Assembly (NCBI GenBank): GCA_046728075.1
Contig: JBKPDV010000013.1
Span: 1 to 12,717, forward strand
Length of the DNA: 12,717 nt
Direction of reading: 5' to 3'
Origin: JBKPDV01 sp046728075
GTDB lineage: Bacteria; Acidobacteriota; Thermoanaerobaculia; UBA5066; Gp7-AA6
A program made the position numbers and the translations under genes. Below the pieces are notes generated by a model. That model ran no database searches, was not told the origin of the DNA, and saw nothing but the letters and a program-made list of their open reading frames with translations. Positions 6,026 through 12,717 of the stretch are shown one piece after another (the stretch's first letter is position 1; every line of letters starts with the position of its first letter).

Positions 6026-8095
6026 ATGGCGCAGGCCGGAGGACTGTTGGAAAAGACGGTGCAAGAGATTCAGGCGGCCAGACTGAAGCCGGGGGTCACC
6101 CCCGACAGCCTCCCGGCGGGGAGAACCGCCGACGTCCCCGGCGCCTCCGCTTCCGCAAAGATCCGCGGCCGCGCGCTCATTCTCTGGGACCCGAAGGTCG
6201 CCGGTAAGAAGCGCGACGCGATCGACACGGATCAGATCACTCCGTCCGCCGACTGCGTCTCCGAGAGCCTCGAGACGCTGGACGAGCGCTGGAAGACAGG
6301 ATCCTTCCGGCATCTGATGCCGGACTTCCGGCAGCGCGTCCATCGCGGGGAGACATTCCTCGTGGCCGGCGACCGCTTTGCGATCGGCTCCTCGCGCGAA
6401 ATGAGCCCCGCAGGCTTGAAAAGCGTCGCGGAGGAGGTTGGCCTCCAGCTGGTCGTCGTCTGCGGCGGGAACATGGGAGACATCTTCCGCAGGAATGCGT
6501 TGAACCTGGGGCTGCATGTGGTCCAGAGCCCGGATGCGGTGGCCGACGCGAAGGACGGGGACACCTTTTCGTTCGACCCGGCCACGCGCGAACTCGTTAA
6601 CGAGACCCAAGAGAAGAGCTACGCGCCGATTCCTCTCTCGCCCAAGGAAGAGGAGATCCGGGCGAGCGGCGGGATTTTCGCCGTCGGGCGGCGAGAGCTG
6701 CGGGAATCGGTGACTCGCCCCATCGCGATCGCGTGGCCGAACCCCGAGACCGCGCGCAAACTCTCGACGACCGAGCAGATCGTCTGGGCTCACCGCGTCG
6801 ACAAGAGCGCCCGCATCCAGGCGGGAACGACAATTCGGGTCTTCGCCGATCTCTTGCCCGCCTCCGACGGCACCGCCCCGTTCGCCATCCACACGTTCAA
6901 CCAGATCACCGGAGGCAACGTCCTCTTCCCGCGCCAGGCGGCGGTCGCCAACGATCACTTCGTTTTCACCGGTGTCGACGCGGACGAGAAGCAGACTTCC
7001 ATCGGGCGCGAGTTCGCGCGGCGGCATGGGATCGAGAAGCCCTACTACGCGACGCCGGGCGACGGCATCTTCCATTTCTATTTCCCCGAGCAGGGGCTGG
7101 TGCTGCCGGGCCAGTTCATCCCCGGAGCCGACTCGCACAGCCGCGCTTACGGCGCCTACGGAGCGGTCGGCTACGGGGTCGGATCGACCACGCTGGGTTT
7201 CGGGTGGGCGACAGGCTACGTCTACTTCACGATGGTGAAGCAGCGGCGCGTGCGCTTCCGGGGCCGCCTGCAGCCCTGGGTCTCGGGCAAGGACATCGTG
7301 CTCGAGCTCCTGCGCCGCTGGGGATCGAAACAGTCGCAGGGGATGTCCGTCGAGTTCGTCGATGCCGACCGGCAGCTCCCGATCGCCTACCGCAACACGA
7401 TCGCCAACATGATGGCCGAGGCCGAGGCGTTGAACGGCATCTTCGCGCAGGACGAGATCACAGAGGCCTGGTACCGCGCCAAGGGAATCCTCGATCTTCC
7501 CTATCCGCGCCTCTCTCCCGGAGAAGACGCCGTCTACGACCTCGACGAGGAGCTGCGGCTGGACGAGGTCGTGCCGATGATCGCCAAGCCCTACTCCCCC
7601 GGCAACGCCTACGCGGCCGGCGAGGTCGCGGGAGAGAGGATCGAGTTCGACAAGGCGTTGATCGGCTCCTGTACCAATGGCAGCTATGACGACCTGCTTT
7701 CCGCGGCGCTCGTCATCCGCGCCGCGCGCGACCAGGGATTCCGCAAGGTCACGAAGCCCTTCGCGATCTTTCCCGGTTCCGGCGGCGTCAAGACAGAGAT
7801 CGAGAGGTCCGATCCGAGGCTTGGAGGCGAGTCGATCGCCGAAGTCTTCCGTTCTGTGGGAGGCCAGATCCGCCAATCCTGGTGCGGCCCCTGTTTCGGT
7901 CAGGGACCGGACGCCCTAAAAAAGGGGGAGCGAGCGATCACGTCCTTCAATCGAAACTGGCAGAACCGCATGGGCGTCGGCGGCGAGGGTTATCTCGCGT
8001 CGCCTGCGGTCGTGGCCGCTTCGGCCTTGATCGGATACCTCGCCCCGCCAGACGAGCTCGGCCTCGAGTGGGAGGCCGAGCGGTTCGGGGTGTGA
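6026..8095 (+). CDS. single-chain aconitase/isopropylmalate dehydratase-family hydro-lyase (689 aa)
   Basis: This is an iron-sulfur hydro-lyase of the aconitase superfamily, which isomerises a hydroxy-acid through dehydration and rehydration. The small-subunit 'swivel' domain comes first (about 45-200): DTDQITPS at 67-74 and FAIGSSREMSP at 118-128, with the substrate-binding Arg in SSRE. The large catalytic part follows (about 245-689): GADSHSRAYGAYG (367-379), IGSCTNG (546-552) and WCGPCFG (619-625). Cys549, Cys620 and Cys623 are the expected three 4Fe-4S ligands. SFNRNWQNRMG (640-650) is the conserved 'NRN' substrate loop. The swivel-before-core order resembles AcnB without its HEAT-like domain, or a LeuD-LeuC fusion. 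No leucine, lysine or methylcitrate genes lie nearby, so the substrate cannot be assigned. The ATG at 6026 lacks a clear SD, so the start is moderately certain. Confidence 0.9.
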   Translation: MAQAGGLLEKTVQEIQAARLKPGVTPDSLPAGRTADVPGASASAKIRGRALILWDPKVAGKKRDAIDTDQITPSADCVSESLETLDERWKTGSFRHLMPDFRQRVHRGETFLVAGDRFAIGSSREMSPAGLKSVAEEVGLQLVVVCGGNMGDIFRRNALNLGLHVVQSPDAVADAKDGDTFSFDPATRELVNETQEKSYAPIPLSPKEEEIRASGGIFAVGRRELRESVTRPIAIAWPNPETARKLSTTEQIVWAHRVDKSARIQAGTTIRVFADLLPASDGTAPFAIHTFNQITGGNVLFPRQAAVANDHFVFTGVDADEKQTSIGREFARRHGIEKPYYATPGDGIFHFYFPEQGLVLPGQFIPGADSHSRAYGAYGAVGYGVGSTTLGFGWATGYVYFTMVKQRRVRFRGRLQPWVSGKDIVLELLRRWGSKQSQGMSVEFVDADRQLPIAYRNTIANMMAEAEALNGIFAQDEITEAWYRAKGILDLPYPRLSPGEDAVYDLDEELRLDEVVPMIAKPYSPGNAYAAGEVAGERIEFDKALIGSCTNGSYDDLLSAALVIRAARDQGFRKVTKPFAIFPGSGGVKTEIERSDPRLGGESIAEVFRSVGGQIRQSWCGPCFGQGPDALKKGERAITSFNRNWQNRMGVGGEGYLASPAVVAASALIGYLAPPDELGLEWEAERFGV

Positions 8096-8100
8096 ATTAG

Positions 8101-8132
8101 CCGGCAGCTCTCAGCTTTCAGCTTTCAGCCGG
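8101..8132. repeat. CAGCTTT direct repeats within a short inverted repeat
   Basis: Just after the dehydratase stop, the unit CAGCTTT is repeated in tandem (8112-8125), preceded by a related CAGCTCT. The block is bounded by CCGGC at 8101-8105 and GCCGG at 8128-8132. Such 'cagctttcagc' tracts often sit beside dispersed palindromic repeats. No T-run follows, so it is not a classical terminator. Confidence 0.5.
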
Positions 8133-8148
8133 AAGGCCCATCCGCTGT

Positions 8149-8240
8149 CGCTGTCATCCCGAGCGCAGCGAGGGATCTACTCTCGCCGCATCTCAAACCC
8201 GGGCAGATTCCTCGTCGCTTCGCTCCTCGGAATGACAGCG
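8149..8240. repeat. REP-like imperfect palindromic repeat
   Basis: The left arm (8149-8178, starting CGCTGTCATCCCGAG and containing GCGCAGCGAGGGATCT) and the right arm (8204-8240, CAGATTCCTCG ... GGAATGACAGCG) are near-perfect inverted copies with a roughly 25-base middle. The arms differ by a few bases and small insertions in the right arm. This motif type ('TGTCATCCCGAGCGnAGCGAGG...') is a widespread dispersed intergenic repeat in many bacteria. It sits between two convergent genes and may serve as a bidirectional transcription barrier. Confidence 0.75.
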
Positions 8241-8264
8241 GAGGCGACGGCGGGAACTTTCGCG

Positions 8265-10130
8265 CTACTCGCGCCGCCGCAGCATCTCGCGCGAGAGGAC
8301 CGGCGCGTACAGCCCTTTTTCCTCGCGGACCCACCAGGCTCCAGTCGCGCGGCGTTCGACCGGGCTGGTAAAGCGATAGTGGTAGAGGACCGCCCGCAGG
8401 TAGCGCGGCGGGGCTTGCGGGAATGGGTTCGTCGCGAGAAGGCGCGTCACAGCGGGTTCTCCCTCGAGAAGCCGCGCGCAGAAGGAGAAGAACCATGGGT
8501 TCTCCGTGGGAGATCCGAGCGCGGCGAACCACATCTGCCAATCGAGCCTCGGCTGGTGAGGCGCGACGAAACGCGGACGGCGCTCAAGGTCTCCCGGCTT
8601 CCAGGGGAACTCGTATGCCTTCCACGTGACGCCGTCCGAGCTTCCCTCCATCACGATCTCCGGCCGCTGAGTCGTCATCACGGCGAAAAGGCCGTACGTA
8701 TTGACCGAACGGAACGGCACGGCAGCCCGCGCGATCGAGATCGCGAATCCGGGCCACGGCACTCGCAACCGCAGCGTCGCGCCGAAAGCGATGAAGCTCA
8801 TCAGCAGGAGAAAGCCAGCCGCCGGGAAGAGGATGAGGCGGGGCCATCGTCCGGATCCCGCGCGCGGATCGGCGGCGGCCCTTTCGCGCAGGCGCACCGG
8901 GAAGGCGGCGTCGTCGATGAGAAGCAGGCACAAAGCGATCGTCAGGAAGTTGAAGAACGCGTAGTTGCCCGTCGCCGCGATCATCGCCTGCAGAACTGCC
9001 ATCGCGCCGGCCCCCAGCAGGCGCAATCGCCGCGGCGCGACGATGAAGAAGGGCGCTCCCAGCTCGATCGCGAAGAGCAAGACGCAGGAGAGCCTCTGGA
9101 ACCAGAGAGGATGATGGCTGGCGTACCAGGCTGTCCAGGGCGGAAGCGGCTGCGTCCAGTAGTGATAGGTCAGCGCCGTCAGATTCCGCCAGGCGGCGTC
9201 GCCGCTGGCGAGCTTGACGAAGCCCGAGGAAAAAACCAGACGGAAGAGAAGCCACAACGGCAGAAGGCGCGCGATGCGATCCGGTTCGAGCGCGGCCCCC
9301 ATCCGCCACCGCTTCACCGGCGCGAGAAAGATCGCCAGAAGACCCGTCTCCAGCAGCAAAAGGTCCCACTGGAACTCGAGGAAATCCTGCCCGGCGACGC
9401 AGAGCGAGAGATACGACACCCAACAGAGGAGAAGGGCGGGGGCCGGCACGAGCCCGAGGATCACCGCGATCGAGGCGAGGGCTCCCGCGCCGCAGAGAAA
9501 ATGGAGAAACGCGTCGGATCCGTTCCACCAGCAGAGTGTCGGCAAGAACGCCCAACGTTCGCCGAGTGACAGTTGCGAGCGCCCCGCTTCGAGCAGTCGA
9601 CCGACGGGCAGGATTCCCTGCGACCCGACCAGGCCGTCGACCTGCACCCAGAGCGACACGAAAGCGGCGAAGAAGCAGAGACCCACCGCGCGCAGGAAGA
9701 GAGCATTGCCGATCCGATACGTGGGACGTTCGACCGTCTGGCCCCAAAGCAGGTTGCTGAACTTCCCGGCGGCCGTCCGATGGCGGGCGACGAGGCGATA
9801 GGCCGCTTCCGCGATTGGCGCGAAGCCTGGAATGCGGCGATAGGCTTCGAGCGGCCACTGGCGCCCCGGCGCCTCCGCCAGCGAGCGGAAAACCGCCTCG
9901 GCGCCCTCGAAGACTTCGCCGTCGGGCGACACCAGGACCACGGAGCGTCGAAACGTCTCCGGCGGAATTTCCGGAAAGCGGGCCGCGGCCTCCTGCGACG
10001 GCGCGTATTCGACCCGATCTCCCGTCGTGATCCGCCACCTGCGGATCCAGTGGCGTCAGAAGGTTCAGCCGCCGTCGAAGATCAGCAGAGGCTTTGGCGG
10101 CCGAGAGGCAACGTTCACGCTCGCGACCAT
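8265..10130 (-). CDS. selenoprotein: DCC redox domain (UxxU) fused to lipase maturation factor, 621 aa
   Basis: Residues about 14-125 are a DCC-type thiol-disulfide oxidoreductase domain (named for DxxCxxC). After PPKPLLIFDGG the codons are TGA-Thr-Phe-TGA, then RHWIRRW, so both redox cysteines are TGA (codon 22 at 10065-10067, codon 25 at 10056-10058). The frame is otherwise open from ATG 10130 to TAG 8265. I read these codons as selenocysteine, giving DxxUxxU. A SECIS-like hairpin follows at 10029-10047. The domain continues with YAPSQEAAARFPEIP and SPDGEVFEGAEAVFR. From about 140 it is a lipase maturation factor-family membrane protein with about nine hydrophobic helices, and a conserved soluble tail (NTYGLFAVMTTQRPE, PRLDWQMWFAAL, NPFP). 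The likely role is membrane-linked redox folding of secreted proteins, which is inference. The ATG lacks a near SD (AGGAG is about 25 bases up). A conventional call would start at GTG 9941 (558 aa) and lose the active site. Confidence 0.88.
10029..10047 (-). promoter_or_regulatory. bacterial SECIS-like hairpin
   Basis: On the minus strand GATCCGC (10047-10041), loop AGGTG (10040-10036) and GCGGATC (10035-10029) form a perfect 7-bp stem with a 5-base loop holding GGU. The loop begins 15 bases after the second UGA and 24 after the first. Known bacterial SECIS elements lie inside the coding region directly after the UGA, with a small apical loop carrying G in its first positions, about 16-37 bases from the UGA. 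A competing stem, CGCCAC (10055-10050) with GTGGCG (10038-10033), overlaps it. Confidence 0.75.
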
Positions 10131-10312
10131 GGTGCAAATGCGGAAAAAGCGCAATCTCCTACAGGGGACACTCGATCACCACCGGCGGACATTCGGCTCG
10201 CCATGGGACTTGCACATAACTTGATGCCGTTCAGTGCCTTGCAGGAAATCATCGTTCCTTCTCCTGTGGGAACGAACGTTGCACATATGCTCAGGACGAG
10301 AGGGAGGAACTC
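10131..10312. other. divergent intergenic region with repeated TTGCACAT
   Basis: These 182 bases separate the selenoprotein gene from the FecR-family gene. TTGCACAT occurs at 10210-10217 and 10279-10286, and TTGCAC also occurs on the minus strand near 10133-10138. An inverted repeat TCGTTCC (10252-10258) / GGAACGA (10269-10275) overlaps the candidate -24 element. No gene is visible here. Confidence 0.55.
10268..10283 (+). promoter_or_regulatory. candidate sigma-54 -24/-12 promoter
   Basis: GGGAACGAACGTTGCA matches the sigma-54 consensus TGGCACG-N4-TTGCA at 10 of 12 fixed positions, with correct GG-to-GC spacing. Transcription would start near 10294, just before the SD at 10302-10308. A match this good is expected about once by chance in a window this size, so its position is the main support. 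Confidence 0.3.
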
Positions 10313-12595
10313 ATGAGAAACACGCGTCGGGGACCACTCTGGACGCTTCTGGCGATCGCGGCGGCATTCCTGCTTCCGGGGTTCGCTTCGGGTCAGGCCC
10401 GAGACGAGTACGGCGGCGAGATCCACCAGACCGTCGCGCGCATTTCCTATATCGATGGGAGTGCGTCTTTCGCCCGCGGAGACGATCCGGACAACTGGCA
10501 GGCCGCGGATCGAAATGTTCCGATGACGAACGGGGACCGCGTCTATACGGGGAACCGAGGGCGGGTCGAGCTGCAGATCCACGGCGGAAGCTTCGTCCGC
10601 CTGGGCACGCAGACGGATCTGACCGCGCTGAACCTGACAGACGACACCAAACAGTTCTCCGTCCAGGGCGGAGTCGCGTCCTTCCAGGTGCGGCGTGTTT
10701 CCCGGGACGAGATCTTCGAAATCGATACGCCCAACGCCGCGATCACGATCGACCGGCCGGGAGTGTTCCGGGTCGACGTGGATCGCGACGGCAACACCCG
10801 CGTCGCGGTTCGAAGCGGTCAGGCGACCGTCGCCGCGGGAGGCGGCCAGGTGCCGCTTCGTTCCGGCGACGAGATGGACATCGACGGAATCGATTCTCCG
10901 CGCTACGACATCGTGTCGCTGGGAAGGCCGGACGGGTGGGACCGCTGGGTGCAAGTGCGTGAGGACCGGACCGCGAAAGCGCGGTCCTATGAATATGTCA
11001 GCGCTGATATCGTCGGCGTCGACGACCTCGACGAGTACGGCCGCTGGGATGACATCCCGCAGTACGGCCGTGTCTGGAGTCCCGTTTCTGTCGCGTCGGA
11101 CTGGGCCCCCTACCGCTCCGGGCATTGGATCTGGCAGGACCCTTGGGGCTGGACGTGGGTCTCCAACGAGTCCTGGGGATGGGCCCCTTACCACTATGGC
11201 CGGTGGGTGAACTACTCTTCGCGCTGGTACTGGGTGCCGGTTGCCCGCCGCGAAAGTTACGTCACGTATTCGCCGGCGCTCGTCGCCTTCGTCGGAGGCG
11301 GACCGGGCTTTTCGGCTTCTGTTTCGTTCGGAGGAGGCGGCGGCTTCGTGGGTTGGTTTCCCCTGGGCCCGCGCGATCCTCTCGTGCCATGGTGGTCCCG
11401 GCGATCCAACGTCAATGTCACCAACGTCACCTACGTGAATCGAAACTATGTGACGGTCGTCAACCAGAACACGTTTGTGTCGGGCGGGCTCGTGGCCAAT
11501 GCATATGTGCGTGACCGGACCGTCGTGCAGCAGGTCAGCGCCGCTCCGGTTCTTCGAGGTCCGCTGCCGTTCATGCCCACGCAGGCCTCGCTTCGCGTCG
11601 CGGCTCAGCCGAACATGCAAGCCGTCGCGCGGCCTCCGGCGCAGGTAGTCGAGCGCGCGGTCGTCGCGCGCCTGGCGCCCCCTCCCGCCCCTCCGACGTT
11701 TCAGGCAAAGGTCGGCGTGATCCGCGAGAATCGCGGCGCGCCCGTGGCTCCGGCGGAGGCCGCCCAAATCGCCATCCAAGACCGAGGACGGCCTCAGGCC
11801 GCCGCCCCTGTCCGTTCCGTCATCGCTCGCGAGGGACAGATCACTCTCGCTCCGCGAGGACGCGCCGCGGAGACCAACCAGGCCCGTCCCCAGCCAGTCA
11901 ACGAGGCGCCCGGCAGGGGCCGTTCGCTCGCGACGTCGCAACAGCCCGTCTCTGCGGCGCCCGTCACTTCCGGAGACGCGCCCGCGCCTCCGGCTTCCCG
12001 TGAGGTCGCTCCGAGGCAGCAGGCGGCTCCGGTTGAGAGAGTCCGACCCTCCAACGAGAGGGTCGTGGCGCCTCCGACGCAGGCTCCTGTTCCGGAGCGC
12101 GCAATTCAACAGCAAGCGCCGACTCCGCAGCCTCCGCGCGGCCGGGACCAGAATCCTCAGCCCGAGTCCTTCCGCAGCCGCGAGCGGCCAACCGCAGTCC
12201 CGCCTCGCGGCGTCCCGACGCCGCAGGTCCAACCTCAACCGCAGCCCGTCGAACGCCAGGATCGCGCGCGTGGGGCACAGCCTGTGCCGCCCCCGACCCC
12301 CGCGCCGCAAAATGACCGCGGTCAACCGCAGAATCGCGGAAGAGAGAACGTCGTTGCGCCACAGGAACGTCCGCAGCCCATCCGCGAGGCGCGGCCCACC
12401 TCGCCTCCGCCGCCTCCGCCCCCTCCGCCGCAGGGAGCCGCTCCAGCTCCCCCGTCGGCCGAGCGGCAGCAGGCCCAACCGCCGGATCGCTCGCGGCAGG
12501 GCTCCGATCAGAAGAAAGACGAGAAGCCGAAAAAGGACGACAAGAAGAAGGAAGAGCCGAAGAAAGACGATCGGGAGCGAAAGCCGGACAACTAG
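10313..12595 (+). CDS. secreted FecR-domain protein with Trp-rich (DUF6600-type) domain and Pro/Gln/Arg tail (760 aa)
   Basis: The protein has an N-terminal signal peptide (basic MRNTRRG, hydrophobic core TLLAIAAAFLLPGF, probable cleavage near FASG-QA, about residue 27). Residues about 40-200 are a FecR-like beta domain (NGDRVYTGNRGRVELQIHGG, then FEIDTPNAAITIDRPG, then AVRSGQATV). Residues about 225-310 are Trp/Tyr-rich (YRSGHWIWQDPWGWTW, then WGWAPYHYGRW), the pattern usually annotated as DUF6600. A Gly-rich stretch follows (328-347). From about 400 to 735 the protein is low-complexity Pro/Gln/Arg/Ala, with a run of nine prolines near 700, ending in a Lys/Asp/Glu-rich tail. It lacks the transmembrane helix and cytoplasmic part of FecR anti-sigma regulators, so an envelope or surface structural role is more likely than TonB signalling. 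AGGGAGGA lies four bases before the ATG. It is divergent from the selenoprotein gene. Confidence 0.88.
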   Translation: MRNTRRGPLWTLLAIAAAFLLPGFASGQARDEYGGEIHQTVARISYIDGSASFARGDDPDNWQAADRNVPMTNGDRVYTGNRGRVELQIHGGSFVRLGTQTDLTALNLTDDTKQFSVQGGVASFQVRRVSRDEIFEIDTPNAAITIDRPGVFRVDVDRDGNTRVAVRSGQATVAAGGGQVPLRSGDEMDIDGIDSPRYDIVSLGRPDGWDRWVQVREDRTAKARSYEYVSADIVGVDDLDEYGRWDDIPQYGRVWSPVSVASDWAPYRSGHWIWQDPWGWTWVSNESWGWAPYHYGRWVNYSSRWYWVPVARRESYVTYSPALVAFVGGGPGFSASVSFGGGGGFVGWFPLGPRDPLVPWWSRRSNVNVTNVTYVNRNYVTVVNQNTFVSGGLVANAYVRDRTVVQQVSAAPVLRGPLPFMPTQASLRVAAQPNMQAVARPPAQVVERAVVARLAPPPAPPTFQAKVGVIRENRGAPVAPAEAAQIAIQDRGRPQAAAPVRSVIAREGQITLAPRGRAAETNQARPQPVNEAPGRGRSLATSQQPVSAAPVTSGDAPAPPASREVAPRQQAAPVERVRPSNERVVAPPTQAPVPERAIQQQAPTPQPPRGRDQNPQPESFRSRERPTAVPPRGVPTPQVQPQPQPVERQDRARGAQPVPPPTPAPQNDRGQPQNRGRENVVAPQERPQPIREARPTSPPPPPPPPPQGAAPAPPSAERQQAQPPDRSRQGSDQKKDEKPKKDDKKKEEPKKDDRERKPDN

Positions 12596-12620
12596 GCTCT
12601 CCTAAACTCTGCTGATTGTG

Positions 12621-12650
12621 AAAAGGCGCCGCGGAGGCGCCTTTTCGTTT
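12621..12650 (+). terminator. intrinsic terminator after the FecR-family gene
   Basis: AAAAGGCGCC (12621-12630), loop GCGGA and GGCGCCTTTT (12636-12645) form a perfect 10-bp stem ending in a T-rich stretch (TTTTCGTTT). It lies 25 bases after the TAG and would work in both directions because of the A-run on the other side. The last 67 bases of the window after it are AT-rich and hold nothing I can identify. Confidence 0.9.
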
Positions 12651-12717
12651 CCTAAATAAGTTCATTTCTATCAGCATCTTACTAAGTCGACCAATGTTGA
12701 CTTTCTCGTATAGATTC

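Noticed and set aside
5876..7876. 666-codon minus-strand ORF opposite the dehydratase
   Set aside because: It is an antisense shadow; the plus strand carries all aconitase-family motifs.
8265..10130. Reading the DCC-LMF gene as a pseudogene or sequencing error because of two stops
   Set aside because: Both interruptions are TGA, both fall exactly on the Cys positions of DxxCxxC, the rest of the 621 codons is intact and conserved, and a SECIS-like hairpin follows.
8584..10137. Long minus-strand ORF (517 codons) in another frame with an ATG near the DCC start
   Set aside because: Its translation is Arg/Ser-rich with no family resemblance. The conserved DCC and lipase maturation factor sequence is in the neighbouring frame.
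10115..12478. 787-codon minus-strand ORF opposite the FecR-family gene
   Set aside because: Its composition is Arg/Gly/Asp-rich antisense of GC-rich DNA, while the plus frame has a signal peptide, FecR and Trp-rich domains, an SD and a terminator.
12690..12717. TTGACT followed by TATAGA as a sigma-70 promoter at the right edge
   Set aside because: The two boxes are only about six bases apart, far short of the roughly 17 required.

Overview
The window comes from a high-GC bacterium, and its gene families (sigma-like/TPR gene pairs, a FecR protein with a Trp-rich domain, a kinase-fold membrane protein, a dispersed palindromic repeat) suggest an Acidobacteriota-type organism. This is inference: there is no rRNA or marker gene to settle it. 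The genome must also decode UGA as selenocysteine if the main finding is right.

Left part (1-3830). A small plus-strand ORF (34-213) converges on a minus-strand cluster with visibly lower GC than the rest. In transcription order the cluster is: a 46-residue small ORF with a strong Shine-Dalgarno, a diverged sigma-region-2-like protein (132 aa) overlapping a TPR protein (369 aa), then a second, clearer sigma-70 region-2-only protein (124 aa) followed by a longer paralogous TPR protein (482 aa). The two 'short sigma-like protein + TPR protein' pairs look like a duplicated regulatory module of unknown function.

Middle part (3831-8095). A 333-base non-coding stretch leads into plus-strand genes. 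The first encodes a membrane-anchored Ser/Thr pseudokinase that has lost the catalytic Lys, HRD Asp and DFG Asp. The second encodes a single-chain aconitase/isopropylmalate dehydratase-superfamily enzyme with the swivel domain first and all three iron-sulfur cysteines present.

Right part (8096-12717). An intergenic palindromic repeat separates the dehydratase from a convergent minus-strand gene for a lipase maturation factor fused to an N-terminal DCC thiol-disulfide oxidoreductase domain. In this gene both cysteines of the DxxCxxC redox motif are TGA codons, and a perfect 7-bp hairpin with a GGU-containing loop lies at bacterial SECIS distance downstream. I read it as a selenoprotein with a UxxU active site, 621 aa long from an ATG at 10130; standard gene calling would truncate it to about 558 aa. 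Divergent from it is a secreted FecR/Trp-rich protein with a very long Pro/Gln/Arg tail, closed by a strong intrinsic terminator.

The most notable content is the double-selenocysteine DCC-LMF protein. Next are the duplicated sigma-like/TPR module with its small leading ORF, and the pseudokinase.
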